From contig NZ_JAMOHV010000017.1 of NCBI RefSeq assembly GCF_024448505.1, positions 1 to 64,000 of the forward strand: a stretch of DNA of 64,000 bases, in the 5' to 3' direction. This document shows, piece by piece, positions 15,656-25,392 of the stretch. The position numbers and the translations under genes are program-made. The notes below the pieces were generated by a model. The model ran no database searches. It was not told where the DNA came from and worked only from the letters and a program-made list of their open reading frames with translations. How positions within the stretch are numbered: the stretch's first letter is position 1; every line of letters starts with the position of its first letter. This stretch comes from Stutzerimonas degradans. GTDB taxonomy: Bacteria > Pseudomonadota > Gammaproteobacteria > Pseudomonadales > Pseudomonadaceae.

Positions 15656-16507
15656 TCAACGCCTTGGCAGGTACTGCATGGGGTCTACGGGTTTGCCCTG
15701 ACGGCGGATCTCGAAATGCAGCTTTACGCGGTCGGTGCCCGTCGAACCCATCTCGGCAATGCTCTGCCCAGCTTTGACTTGTTGACCCTCCCGAACCAGC
15801 AGCCTGCGGTTGTGGCCGTAGGCGCTCACATAGGTATCGTTGTGCTTGATGATCACAAGTTCGCCGTAACCCCGTAAACCACTACCGGCGTACACAACAG
15901 TCCCATCAGAAGCAGCCAAAACAGGCTGGCCTAATTGCCCAGCGATATCAACGCCTTTATTCAAACTCCCGTTTGAGGAAAAACGCCCGATGATCTGACC
16001 GTTCGTTGGCCATGCCCAGCCGCTGGCCGAACGTGCCACCGGAGTGACCTTCGTGGCCGGCACCGGTTGGGTGGGTGCCTTGCTGAGTGTTGGCGGCGAC
16101 TGCTGAGGGACGGGCGTTGCGACAACGGCAGGCGGCACGGTCTTGGACGCTGGCGCTGGCGTTGGCGCGCTTCGGGGTGTCGGGGCACTGGCCACGGGGG
16201 TGTTCGCACCCCGGTCGAAACGGATGCGTTGCCCTGGATGAATGACATAAGGCGGCTGAATTCCGTTTGCGCGGGCCAGTGCGCGCCAATCCCAACCGTA
16301 GCGACCGGCGATCGACGACAGCGTGTCGCCGCGACGCACCGTGTGATAGCCGCTGGTAACGGCCGGACGGCCGTTACGGTCCACCACCTGCACGCCTCCC
16401 TGCTGGGGTGTCGAACAGCCGGTCAGCAACCAGCCAGCCAACAGCACACCAGGCACGAAACGGAACAAGGGATCGCGAATCAACCGCTGAATGGCTGTGA
16501 GCCTCAA
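15656..16507 (-). CDS. nlpD: NlpD divisome-associated lipoprotein (LysM + degenerate M23)
   Basis: This outer-membrane lipoprotein has 283 residues. The signal peptide ends in lipobox LTGC, the LysM domain starts HTVRRGDTLSSIAGRYGWDW, a Pro/Ala/Thr-rich linker follows, and an M23 domain fills the C-terminus. In the M23 domain the usual HxxxD zinc motif is replaced (KGVDIAG), so it is probably an inactive activator of AmiC. No ATG lies near the signal peptide; a TTG at 16507 preceded by GGGAG fits best. The open frame further upstream is not lipoprotein-like. The rpoS promoter lies within this gene. Confidence 0.92.
   Translation of the reverse strand: MRLTAIQRLIRDPLFRFVPGVLLAGWLLTGCSTPQQGGVQVVDRNGRPAVTSGYHTVRRGDTLSSIAGRYGWDWRALARANGIQPPYVIHPGQRIRFDRGANTPVASAPTPRSAPTPAPASKTVPPAVVATPVPQQSPPTLSKAPTQPVPATKVTPVARSASGWAWPTNGQIIGRFSSNGSLNKGVDIAGQLGQPVLAASDGTVVYAGSGLRGYGELVIIKHNDTYVSAYGHNRRLLVREGQQVKAGQSIAEMGSTGTDRVKLHFEIRRQGKPVDPMQYLPRR
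15962..15975 (-). promoter_or_regulatory. PsrA-type box at the rpoS promoter inside nlpD
   Basis: CAAACTCCCGTTTG is a palindrome matching the PsrA motif (G/C)AAAC-N2-4-GTTT(G/C). It is centred about 410 bp upstream of the rpoS ATG. The mapped rpoS start in P. aeruginosa is about 370 bp upstream of the gene, so the box would sit near -35 to -40, as PsrA does in other pseudomonads. Confidence 0.7.
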
Positions 16508-16536
16508 TGCTCGCTCCCTGATGAAGAACTCTCTGT

Positions 16537-17472
16537 TCAGACGCTTTCTGCAGCCGGCTGGCGACGACTGGCGAGCCACTCCAAGCCAAGCACCAGCGCT
16601 ATACCGGCGATCGCCAGAACAACGGCCAATACGAATTGCGGATCCTGCCCGGTGAGCTCGCCATAGGCGCCCGGAAACAGGTTCTGTTCCAGCACGGGCG
16701 TACGCTCGCCGTGCGAATTGGTGCGCCAGGTCAGCGTTTCCTTCCACGGCCAAACCTTGTTCAGCGAACCCAGCATCAGCCCGGTGAGAAAGGCCAGCGT
16801 CAGATCGCGCCAGCGATGCAGCGTCCAGTGAAGCAGTTTGGCGAAGCTGAGCAGCCCCAGTGCACAGCCGACCGCAAACACGACCAGCACGGCGATGTCG
16901 AAGCTCTTTACCGCGGCCAGTACCGTCGGATAGAGACCGAGAAGCACCAGCACGAAGCTGCCGGAGATACCCGGCAAGATCATCGCGCAGATGGCGATGG
17001 CTCCGGCGAAAAACAGGCTCAGACTATCGGTTCCCCACTGCATCGGCGCCGCCACGGTGATCCAGTAGGCGAAGGCGATACCCAGCACGAAGCTGATGCC
17101 GCTCGACAGGTTGCGTTGACGGATTTCCCGAGCGACCAAGTGTACCGAGACCAGAATCAGGCCGAAAAAGAACGACCACACCGGAATCGGATGCTGCTCC
17201 AGGAGATAGGTAATCAAGCGGGCCAGACTGAAGACGCTGGTGAGGATACCGGCCAGCAGAGTTATCAGAAACCCGGCGTTGGCGATTTTCCAGGCCTCGC
17301 CCACACGGCCATGCAGCAACGAACCCAGCGCCCGGGGAAATGCCGCGATGGAACGCAGCAATTCGTCATAGATGCCAGTAATGAACGCGACAGTCCCGCC
17401 GGATACGCCGGGCACCACATCCGCCGCACCCATCGCCATGCCCTTGGCGTACAGCAACAAAGCGTCTTTCAT
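16537..17472 (-). CDS. DUF368 membrane protein, likely undecaprenyl-phosphate flippase (PopT family)
   Basis: This inner-membrane protein of 311 residues has 8-9 hydrophobic segments and two copies of the family's polar re-entrant motif: AADVVPGVSGGTVAF near residue 20 and AMILPGISGSFVLVL near 165. DUF368 proteins have been shown in other bacteria to return undecaprenyl phosphate across the membrane for reuse in wall and LPS synthesis; the role here is by family. A GTG start 12 bp upstream is possible, but the ATG at 17472 follows GGAAGG. It lies between pcm (18 bp) and nlpD (29 bp), so it is in the surE-pcm-nlpD operon. Confidence 0.85.
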   Translation of the reverse strand: MKDALLLYAKGMAMGAADVVPGVSGGTVAFITGIYDELLRSIAAFPRALGSLLHGRVGEAWKIANAGFLITLLAGILTSVFSLARLITYLLEQHPIPVWSFFFGLILVSVHLVAREIRQRNLSSGISFVLGIAFAYWITVAAPMQWGTDSLSLFFAGAIAICAMILPGISGSFVLVLLGLYPTVLAAVKSFDIAVLVVFAVGCALGLLSFAKLLHWTLHRWRDLTLAFLTGLMLGSLNKVWPWKETLTWRTNSHGERTPVLEQNLFPGAYGELTGQDPQFVLAVVLAIAGIALVLGLEWLASRRQPAAESV

Positions 17473-17490
17473 GCTTCCTTCCACTGATGA

Positions 17491-18126
17491 TCAAACAACC
17501 GGTCCATTGAGCAGCGGCACGAAGCGTACGGAATCCAGAAGGCGGCGCGAAAAGCCGGTTTCCTCACGAACGATCAGCATCAGTTGCTGAACCTCGCCGG
17601 CCCCGACCGGAATCACCAGACGCCCACCGGGCGCCAGTTGATCGAGCAGGGCCTGCGGTACCTCGGCAGCCGCCGCAGTAACGATGATGCCATTGTAGGG
17701 CGCCAGCGCAGGCCAGCCCTCCCAGCCATCACCCCAGCGAAAGACCACGTTACGCAGCTTGAGTTCGGCCAGACGCTCCTTGGCACGTTCCTGCAGCGCC
17801 TGGATGCGCTCCACGGAAAACACCCGCTCGACCAGCTGCGCCAACACCGCGGTCTGGTAACCCGAGCCGGTGCCGATCTCCAGCACCTTGTCCAGCGGGC
17901 CGTCGGCCAGCAGCAGCTCGCTCATGTGGGCGACCATGAACGGCTGCGAAATCGTCTGGTTGTGCCCGATGGGCAGCGCAGTGTCCTCGTAGGCCCGGTG
18001 CGCCAGTGCTTCGTCGACGAACAGATGCCGTGGCGTGCGACGGATCACTTCGAGCACATGAGGATTGGACAGCCCCTCCTCGTACAACCGCTGGATCAAC
18101 CGATCGCGGGTGCGCTGCGAGGTCAT
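17491..18126 (-). CDS. pcm: Protein-L-isoaspartate O-methyltransferase
   Basis: This SAM-dependent repair enzyme of 211 residues methylates isoaspartyl residues in aged proteins. The family signature [13 protein letters not shown] is near 60-72, and the SAM loop [15 protein letters not shown] near 83-97. The start [10 protein letters not shown] at 18126 gives the 211-residue length of Pseudomonas Pcm; the frame extends upstream into surE, which I reject. The surE stop lies 41 bp upstream. The surE-pcm-nlpD-rpoS order is the classical stationary-phase survival cluster. Confidence 0.95.
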   Translation of the reverse strand: MTSQRTRDRLIQRLYEEGLSNPHVLEVIRRTPRHLFVDEALAHRAYEDTALPIGHNQTISQPFMVAHMSELLLADGPLDKVLEIGTGSGYQTAVLAQLVERVFSVERIQALQERAKERLAELKLRNVVFRWGDGWEGWPALAPYNGIIVTAAAAEVPQALLDQLAPGGRLVIPVGAGEVQQLMLIVREETGFSRRLLDSVRFVPLLNGPVV

Positions 18127-18167
18127 GCCGGTACCGTGTCGCATCAGATCGCCCGATCCGCGATGAC

Positions 18168-18917
18168 TCACAGCAGATCCTCCAGCCAGCGATCAAGGCC
18201 CAGGAATGCCTCGCGGAACGTGCGATCCAGCTGCAGCGGCGTGATCGACACGTAACCCTGCATCACGGCATGGAAGTCCGTGCCAGGTCCACCATCCTCG
18301 ACGTCTCCGGCGACCGAAATCCAATAGCCTTCCTTGCCACGCGGGTTGGCTTGCTTGACCGGCGGCTTGGCGCGGCTGCGATGCCCAAGACGGGTCAGGC
18401 GGATACCGCGAATGTGATCCAGCGGGAGGTTCGGCACGTTCACACTGAGCACCGTACGCGGCGGCAGATCGAGCTGATCGTGTTTCTCGACCAGCGTTCG
18501 GGCGATGGCGGCAGCAGTCGGCAGGTTTTCCGGCGAACGGGAAACCAGCGAGAAAGCGAATGCCGGGCGCCCCGTGAAACGCCCTTCGATGGCCGCCGCG
18601 ACGGTGCCCGAATAAAGCACGTCGTCGCCCAGGTTGGCGCCCAGGTTGATACCCGAGACAACCATGTCCGGCGTTTCGGCCAGCAGGCCGTTGAGCCCGA
18701 GGTGCACACAATCGGTGGGCGAGCCGTTCAGGCCGATGAAGCCGTTGGGCATGCTCACGGGGTGCAGCGGGCGATCCAGGGTGAGTGCGCTGCTGGCACC
18801 GCTCATGTCTTGGATCGGGGCAACCACCCGGCACTCGGCATAGTCGGCCAGCGCGTCATAAAGCGCGGCGAGCCCGGGCGCATGCACCCCGTCGTCGTTG
18901 GCGATCAGAATACGCAT
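18168..18917 (-). CDS. surE: 5'/3'-nucleotidase SurE
   Basis: This metal-dependent nucleotidase of 249 residues begins [15 protein letters not shown], with the conserved Asp8-Asp9 metal ligands. Further on are the [17 protein letters not shown] substrate loop and the [19 protein letters not shown] motif near 95-112. It hydrolyses nucleoside monophosphates and exopolyphosphate and supports stationary-phase survival. Its ATG overlaps the truD stop by one base, so the genes are translationally coupled. Confidence 0.97.
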   Translation of the reverse strand: MRILIANDDGVHAPGLAALYDALADYAECRVVAPIQDMSGASSALTLDRPLHPVSMPNGFIGLNGSPTDCVHLGLNGLLAETPDMVVSGINLGANLGDDVLYSGTVAAAIEGRFTGRPAFAFSLVSRSPENLPTAAAIARTLVEKHDQLDLPPRTVLSVNVPNLPLDHIRGIRLTRLGHRSRAKPPVKQANPRGKEGYWISVAGDVEDGGPGTDFHAVMQGYVSITPLQLDRTFREAFLGLDRWLEDLL

Positions 18918-19957
18918 CAGATGTCCGTCTGCCCTGCCAGGTTGACCAACTCGCGCACCACAGCGGTGGCGAAACATCCGGTCGGCAGGACGAATTCCAG
19001 TTGCAGAATGTCAGGCTCGGGATAATGCCACGACAAACCCCCGATGGGGAGGCGAAGAATGCGCCGTTCGTGCTTCATGCCAGCATCTGCGAGCCACTTG
19101 GCGATCGCCGGCTCGCTGACCGCAATCCGCTGTTCCAGCGCATGGACATCGCCGGCCGCCGGCGATTCACCAGCGCCCCACAGCGGCCCGGTGGGATGCA
19201 GATCGAGAATCGTCAGCCGCGGATCGTCACATTCGGCCTCGCCCGCCGGAAAAAAGCTGCGGCTATCGGTGAACGCCAGCAGATCACCCACCTGTGCGCG
19301 ATCCCAGGTTGCCGCAGCGACCCGCTCGGCCAGAACGCGGTTGAACAGGTAACTGCGGCCGGCCGAGAGCAACCGCGAACGCAGGTTGCGCTGCGCCGGC
19401 AGTTCCCCTCGGCCGGCGAATTCGCGGGCGCCGTGCACATTGCCACCTTCGTGGCCAAAACGCTGCAGACCGAAATAGTTGGGTACGCCGAGATTCCGGA
19501 TACGCTCCAGACGGGCGTCAAGCGCTGCACGCTCGCCGCGCAGCTCCGTCAGGCGCAGGGTGAAACCGTTGGCCGAATGGGCACCGCGCTGCAATTTGCG
19601 CTGGTGACGGCTGCGCTGGAGGATCTTCAGACTTTCGTTCTCCGCAGCCGCCAGCTCCGGGTCGCTCTTGCCTGGCAGGTGCAGGCTGAACCACTGGCGG
19701 GTCAGCGCCTGACGATCCTTCAGCCCCGCGTAACTGACCATCTTCAGCGGCACCCCGGCGGCGCGCGCGATGCGTCGGGCGGCTTCCTCGGTGTTGAGGT
19801 TGCGCTTTTCCACCCACAGCCACAGGTGCTCGCCTTCACCGGACAAGGCGATGTCCAGCACCTCGTCGACCTGAAAGTCCTCGGCCACGGCCTTCAGCAC
19901 CGCGCTGCCGCAAGGCTCGCCATGCGCCCGTGGCCCCAGCAGCTGGTCCTCGGTCAT
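18917..19957 (-). CDS. truD: tRNA pseudouridine(13) synthase TruD
   Basis: This pseudouridine synthase of 346 residues modifies U13 in tRNA-Glu. The TruD motifs [12 protein letters not shown] near 23-34 and [20 protein letters not shown] near 72-91 are visible, the latter including the catalytic Asp. A YFGLQRFG motif lies near 155. It overlaps ispF by 4 bp (ATGA) and surE by 1 bp, so ispF-truD-surE form one operon. Confidence 0.96.
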   Translation of the reverse strand: MTEDQLLGPRAHGEPCGSAVLKAVAEDFQVDEVLDIALSGEGEHLWLWVEKRNLNTEEAARRIARAAGVPLKMVSYAGLKDRQALTRQWFSLHLPGKSDPELAAAENESLKILQRSRHQRKLQRGAHSANGFTLRLTELRGERAALDARLERIRNLGVPNYFGLQRFGHEGGNVHGAREFAGRGELPAQRNLRSRLLSAGRSYLFNRVLAERVAAATWDRAQVGDLLAFTDSRSFFPAGEAECDDPRLTILDLHPTGPLWGAGESPAAGDVHALEQRIAVSEPAIAKWLADAGMKHERRILRLPIGGLSWHYPEPDILQLEFVLPTGCFATAVVRELVNLAGQTDI

Positions 19958-20427
19958 GCGCGTACCAGCAGGGCGACCGCATGCACCGCGATCCCCTCCT
20001 CGCGCCCGACGAAACCAAGCTTCTCCGTGGTGGTGGCCTTGACGTTGACCTGATCCAGCGCCACCTGCAGATCGGCGGCGATCAGCTCGCGCATGCGCTC
20101 GATGTGCGGCGCCATCTTCGGCGCCTGCGCAATGATGGTGGTATCGACGTTGCCGACCGTCCAGCCCTTGGCTTTCACCTGCTCGAGCACATGACGCAAC
20201 AGCACGCGGCTGTCGGCGCCCTTGAACTGCGGATCGGTGTCCGGGAAATGCTTGCCAATGTCACCGAGCGCCGCCGCGCCGAGCAGTGCATCGCTCAAGG
20301 CATGCAGCAGCACGTCACCATCGGAATGCGCCAGCAACCCGAAGCGATGCGCAATCCGCACACCGCCGAGCGTGATGAAATCGCCCTCACCGAAGCGGTG
20401 TACGTCATAACCGTGGCCGATACGCAT
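19954..20427 (-). CDS. ispF: 2-C-methyl-D-erythritol 2,4-cyclodiphosphate synthase
   Basis: This MEP-pathway enzyme of 157 residues cyclises CDP-ME-2-phosphate with loss of CMP. The zinc ligands appear in GYDVHRF (Asp8, His10) and in the [13 protein letters not shown] motif near 32-44. The start MRIGHGYD at 20427 is that of all homologues; the 108 bp upstream in frame are not part of the family. It is the first gene of the operon running toward rpoS. Its MEP partners ispD and dxr are also in this window. Confidence 0.97.
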   Translation of the reverse strand: MRIGHGYDVHRFGEGDFITLGGVRIAHRFGLLAHSDGDVLLHALSDALLGAAALGDIGKHFPDTDPQFKGADSRVLLRHVLEQVKAKGWTVGNVDTTIIAQAPKMAPHIERMRELIAADLQVALDQVNVKATTTEKLGFVGREEGIAVHAVALLVRA

Positions 20428-20546
20428 ATGAGAAATACCTTCGAAAAAACGCAGGCGGCCGATTCTACAGGACCCCGTTGCGTCCGGATGACAAAGAGCC
20501 GCTGAGCTATCGATATCGGCGATAAGCATCATCAACCGGATCGATC

Positions 20547-20570
20547 ATATATCGGCAAATCACGATATAT
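20547..20570 (+). promoter_or_regulatory. Perfect inverted repeat upstream of the arsR-type gene (candidate operator)
   Basis: ATATATCG (20547-20554) and CGATATAT (20563-20570) are perfect inverse copies separated by 8 bp. Further GATAT copies occur at about 20512 and 20585, and the 100 bp are unusually AT-rich. ArsR/SmtB repressors bind such 8+8 repeats over their own promoters. It starts 40 bp before the regulator's ATG. Confidence 0.6.
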
Positions 20571-20609
20571 AGTTCGCCTCATTCCGATATACCTTTCAAC
20601 GGAACCAAT

Positions 20610-20912
20610 ATGCCGGACGACCTCGACGACATCATCAAAGCGCTCGCCCACCCGCTGCGCCGCGACATTCTGCGCTGGCTAAAGGAGCCGCACCTGCATT
20701 TCGCCGAACAGCATCATTCGCTGGAGAACGGCGTCTGCGCCGGGCAGATCGATCAACGGGCCGGGCTGTCGCAGTCAACGGTGTCAGCGCACCTGGCAAC
20801 GCTGCAGAAGGCCGGCCTGATCAGCAGCCAGAAGGTCGGCCAGTGGCACTTCTTCAAGCGCAACGAGGCCGTGATCCAGGCCTTCGTCGAACGCATCGGC
20901 CAGTCACTCTGA
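20610..20912 (+). CDS. ArsR-family transcriptional regulator
   Basis: This winged-helix repressor of 100 residues starts with helix KALAHPLRRDILRWL (10-24). Its recognition helix is in SQSTVSAHLATLQKAGLI and its wing in SSQKVGQWHFFKRN. The metal-binding ELCVC-type cysteine pair of ArsR or SmtB is missing; there is one Cys in NGVCAGQ. It is therefore more likely a redox- or electrophile-responsive member. The reductase downstream is 38 bp away and must be its main target. A perfect inverted repeat precedes the gene. Confidence 0.88.
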   Translation: MPDDLDDIIKALAHPLRRDILRWLKEPHLHFAEQHHSLENGVCAGQIDQRAGLSQSTVSAHLATLQKAGLISSQKVGQWHFFKRNEAVIQAFVERIGQSL

Positions 20913-20950
20913 AGCTTTTAATCCTCCCACTGCACAGGAGCGGTATCGCT

Positions 20951-22000
20951 ATGCCCACTCTCTTCGACCCGATCAAGATCGGCGATCTGGAACTCACCAA
21001 CCGCATCATCATGGCGCCTCTGACCCGTTGCCGTGCCGAGCCTGGCCGCGTCCCCGGCGCGCTGATGGCCGAGTACTACGCTCAGCGCGCCGATGCCGGC
21101 TTGATCATCAGCGAAGCCACTTCGGTCACGCCGATGGGGGTCGGCTACCCGGACACGCCCGGCATCTGGTCAGCCGAGCAGGTGCAAGGCTGGAAGAAGA
21201 TCACCGACGCCGTGCATGCCAAGGGCGGCAAGATCGTGTTGCAGCTCTGGCACGTCGGGCGCATCTCCGATCCGCTGTACCTCGACGGCCAGTTGCCGGT
21301 CGCCCCAAGCGCCATCAAGCCGGCCGGTCACGTCAGCCTGGTGCGCCCGATGAAGGACTACGAGACGCCGCGCGCGCTGGAAACCAGCGAGATCCCGGCC
21401 ATCGTCGAGGCTTACCGCAAGGGTGCCGAGAATGCCAAGGAGGCTGGTTTCGACGGCGTGGAAATCCACGGCGCCAACGGCTATCTGCTCGACCAGTTCC
21501 TGCAGGACAGCACCAACCAGCGCACCGATGCTTACGGTGGCTCGCTGGAAAACCGTGCGCGACTGATGCTTGAAGTGACCGACACCGCCATCAGCGTCTG
21601 GGGCGCCGGCCGGGTCGGCGTACACCTGGCGCCGCGCGCCGATTCGCATGACATGGGCGACTCCAATCGCGCCGAAACCTTCGGCTACGTTGCCCGTGAA
21701 CTGGGCAAGCGCGGCGTCGCGTTCATCTGCACCCGCGAATACGCCGGCGAAGACAGCCTCGGCCCGCAGCTGAAGCAGATATTCGGTGGCGTGTACATCG
21801 CCAACGAGCGTTTCACCAGGGAACAGGGCAATGCCTGGCTGGCAGAAGGCAAGGCCGATGCGGTCGCCTTCGGCATTCCGTACATCGCCAATCCTGATCT
21901 GGTCGAGCGTCTGCGCCAGGATGCACCGCTGAACGCACCCAAGCCCGAGCTGTTCTACGGCCAGGGTCCGGTCGGCTACACCGATTATCCGTCGCTCTAA
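20951..22000 (+). CDS. Old-yellow-enzyme-family alkene/xenobiotic reductase
   Basis: This FMN-dependent NADPH ene-reductase of 349 residues begins MPTLFDPIKIGDLELTNRI, followed by the FMN-binding MAPLTRCRA. The substrate-binding His-Asn pair is in EIHGANGYLLDQFLQ near 177-191, and the following TDAYGGSLENRAR is highly conserved. It belongs to the NemA/XenB type, which reduces activated alkenes such as N-ethylmaleimide and nitro compounds. The ArsR-family regulator 38 bp upstream suggests induction by electrophiles. A clear terminator follows. Confidence 0.92.
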   Translation: MPTLFDPIKIGDLELTNRIIMAPLTRCRAEPGRVPGALMAEYYAQRADAGLIISEATSVTPMGVGYPDTPGIWSAEQVQGWKKITDAVHAKGGKIVLQLWHVGRISDPLYLDGQLPVAPSAIKPAGHVSLVRPMKDYETPRALETSEIPAIVEAYRKGAENAKEAGFDGVEIHGANGYLLDQFLQDSTNQRTDAYGGSLENRARLMLEVTDTAISVWGAGRVGVHLAPRADSHDMGDSNRAETFGYVARELGKRGVAFICTREYAGEDSLGPQLKQIFGGVYIANERFTREQGNAWLAEGKADAVAFGIPYIANPDLVERLRQDAPLNAPKPELFYGQGPVGYTDYPSL

Positions 22001-22016
22001 GCTCCGGCGATGGAAA

Positions 22017-22050
22017 GGCCCGGCCGGAAACTCCGACCGGGCCTTTTTTG
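22017..22050 (+). terminator. Intrinsic terminator after the ene-reductase
   Basis: GGCCCGGCCGGA and TCCGACCGGGCC form a 12-bp stem with one mismatch, followed by six T. It closes the ArsR-reductase operon. Confidence 0.92.
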
Positions 22051-22140
22051 TGCCCGTCTTCGGCGTTCATCCTTCCGGGCCGTCCTGAGTGTGTTCAACG
22101 CATCCCGGCGTAGCATGCGGAAGCTCGATTGAGCCGGCGC

Positions 22141-22172
22141 GTGGATGAGGCTGCGCCGTCATCCACCCTACG
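22141..22172. repeat. REP-like palindrome, copy 1 (3' end of fghA)
   Basis: GTGGATGA (22141-22148) pairs with TCATCCAC (22159-22166) and is followed by CCTACG. The fghA stop codon lies inside the repeat. A second copy with the same layout is at 23067-23102. Confidence 0.65.
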
Positions 22173-23013
22173 CGTTCAGCGCCTCGGCGTGATGGCGCAG
22201 ATGGTCCTCGATGAAGCTGGCGATGAAGTAGTAGCTGTGGTCATAACCCGGCTGGATGCGCAGCGTCAGCGGATGCCCGGCAGCCCTGGCGGCGGCATCG
22301 AGCGCCCGAGGCTTCAACTGGCCATCCATGAAGTCGTCACGATCGCCCTGATCCACCAGAATCGGCAGCTTCTCACTCGCCTCGGCCAGCAGCGCACAGG
22401 CATCCCATTCCCGCCAGCGTGAGCGATCCTCGCCCAGGTAACGACTAAACGCCTTCTCACCCCACGGACAGTCCAGCGGATTGCTGATCGGCGCGAACGC
22501 CGACAGCGACTGGTAACGCCCCGGGTTCTTCAACGCGCAGATCAGCGCGCCGTGCCCGCCCATCGAGTGCCCGCTGATGCCTCGGCGATCGGAAACCGGG
22601 AAGTTCGCCTCGACCAGCATCGGCAGCTCGTGCACCACATAGTCGTACATGCGGTAATGCTGCGCCCAGGGCTGCTCGGTCGCGTTGAGATAGAAGCCGG
22701 CGCCCAGGCCGAAATCCCAGGCGCCGTCGGGGTCGTCCGGCACGTCCGCACCGCGCGGGCTGGTATCCGGCGCAACGATGATCAACCCAAGCTCGGCAGC
22801 CAGGCGCTGTGCACCGGCCTTCTGCATGAAGTTTTCATCGGTGCAGGTCAGCCCCGACAACCAGTACAGCACAGGCAGCCGAGCACCCTGCTCGGCCTGC
22901 GGCGGCAGGTACACGGCGAACACCATGTCGCAGTTCAGGCTGCTGGAACGATGACGGTAACGCTTGTTCCAGCCACCGAAACTCTTGTTGCTGGAAACGA
23001 TTTCTAGAGTCAT
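22168..23013 (-). CDS. fghA: S-formylglutathione hydrolase
   Basis: This serine hydrolase of the esterase-D family has 281 residues. The nucleophile elbow GHSMGGHGA is near 145-153, and the catalytic His is in GYDHSYYF near the C-terminus. It releases formate from S-formylglutathione, the second step of glutathione-dependent formaldehyde oxidation. The start [15 protein letters not shown] at 23013 is the conserved family N-terminus. It lies 91 bp downstream of adhC, with a palindromic repeat in the gap. Confidence 0.96.
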   Translation of the reverse strand: MTLEIVSSNKSFGGWNKRYRHRSSSLNCDMVFAVYLPPQAEQGARLPVLYWLSGLTCTDENFMQKAGAQRLAAELGLIIVAPDTSPRGADVPDDPDGAWDFGLGAGFYLNATEQPWAQHYRMYDYVVHELPMLVEANFPVSDRRGISGHSMGGHGALICALKNPGRYQSLSAFAPISNPLDCPWGEKAFSRYLGEDRSRWREWDACALLAEASEKLPILVDQGDRDDFMDGQLKPRALDAAARAAGHPLTLRIQPGYDHSYYFIASFIEDHLRHHAEALNA

Positions 23014-23066
23014 GGACGTGCCTCGCGCAGGGTGAAAAAACCGCAAGGTGTTTTCCACCGATCAAG

Positions 23067-23102
23067 GTGGATAAGCCGTGCGGCGGCGTTATCCACCCTA
23101 CG
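23067..23102. repeat. REP-like palindrome, copy 2 (between adhC and fghA)
   Basis: GTGGATAA (23067-23074) pairs with TTATCCAC (23089-23096), followed by CCTACG as in copy 1. It ends 2 bp from the adhC stop, so the two copies bracket fghA in the same orientation. Confidence 0.7.
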
Positions 23103-23104
23103 GG

Positions 23105-24277
<1,173 letters not shown>

Positions 24278-24303
24278 TTAATCAGGCTTTCCTGGAAAAC
24301 ATT

Positions 24304-24322
24304 ATTGCCAATCAGGGACAAT
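24304..24322. promoter_or_regulatory. LysR-type T-N11-A box between adhC and the LysR gene
   Basis: ATTG-N11-CAAT (24304-24322) is a classical LysR-type binding pattern in the 134-bp divergent intergenic region. It starts 33 bp before the regulator's ATG, consistent with control of both genes. Confidence 0.55.
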
Positions 24323-24354
24323 TGACCGCCACGCAATAAGAGAGAGATCAAACG

Positions 24355-25254
24355 ATGAGTCGCTGGGAAGGCCTGGACGAATTCGTCGCCGTAGCCGAAT
24401 GCGGCAGCTTCATGCGTGCCGCCGAGCATCTGCGCGTCTCGTCTTCGCATGTCAGCCGGCAGGTCGCCCGCCTGGAGGAGCGACTGCAGGCACGCCTGCT
24501 CTACCGCACCACGCGGCGGGTGTCGCTGACCGAGGCGGGCCACACCTTCTTCGCGCGCTGCCAGCGGCTGATCGAGGAGCGCGACGAGGCCTTCCTGGCG
24601 ATCAGCGACCTGCACGCCGCGCCCACCGGGCTGCTGCGCATGACCGCGGCAGTGGCCTACGGCGAGCGCTTCATCGTGCCGCTGGTCAACGAATTCATGG
24701 CGCAGCACCCGCAACTGCGTGTCGAGATCGAGCTGTCCAACCGCACGCTGGATCTGGTGCAGGAAGGTTATGACCTGGCGATCCGCCTGGGCCGTCTCGG
24801 CGAGTCGCGGCTGGTCGCCACCCGCATCGCGCCGCGCGCGATGTATCTGTGCGCGGCGCCATCCTACCTGGAGCGCTACGGGCGACCGCACACGCTGTCG
24901 GAACTGGGCCGACACAACTGCCTGATCGGCACCGGCGACACCTGGACCTTCCAGATCGACGGCCGCGAACAGCACTTCAAACCGAGCGGCAACTGGCGCT
25001 GCAACAGCGGCCAGGCCGTGCTGGACGCTGCGCTGCGCGGCTTCGGCCTCTGCCAACTGCCCGACTACTACGTGCAGGAACCGCTGCGCCACGGTGAGTT
25101 GGTTTCGCTGCTGGAGGCCAATCAGCCGCCGGACACCGCCGTGTGGGCCGTCTACCCGCAACGGCGTTATCCGCTACCGAAGGTGCGTTTGCTCATCGAG
25201 GCGCTGAAGACCGGCCTAGCACAGCGCCCCGAATATGCCGGAACACCGCTCTAG
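24355..25254 (+). CDS. gfnR: LysR-family regulator of formaldehyde detoxification (GfnR-like)
   Basis: This LysR regulator has 299 residues. The N-terminal HTH includes ECGSFMRAAEHLRVSSSHVSRQVARLEE (about 16-43), and the effector domain follows from about 90. The location, divergent from adhC-fghA, is that of P. aeruginosa GfnR, which activates glutathione-dependent formaldehyde neutralisation. The assignment to GfnR is by synteny; the LysR family is certain. Confidence 0.85.
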   Translation: MSRWEGLDEFVAVAECGSFMRAAEHLRVSSSHVSRQVARLEERLQARLLYRTTRRVSLTEAGHTFFARCQRLIEERDEAFLAISDLHAAPTGLLRMTAAVAYGERFIVPLVNEFMAQHPQLRVEIELSNRTLDLVQEGYDLAIRLGRLGESRLVATRIAPRAMYLCAAPSYLERYGRPHTLSELGRHNCLIGTGDTWTFQIDGREQHFKPSGNWRCNSGQAVLDAALRGFGLCQLPDYYVQEPLRHGELVSLLEANQPPDTAVWAVYPQRRYPLPKVRLLIEALKTGLAQRPEYAGTPL

Positions 25255-25392
25255 AACGCGTACTCAATGATCGCCTCAGACGGGCTGACGAGCTGGACGC
25301 CTGGGCACGGAGGTTGAAGTCGTCATCGTGCCGTCGACCACCAGCGATGCGGCGGCGCGCTATCGCTATCCAGCGGTAGCGGGCAGAGAGGT

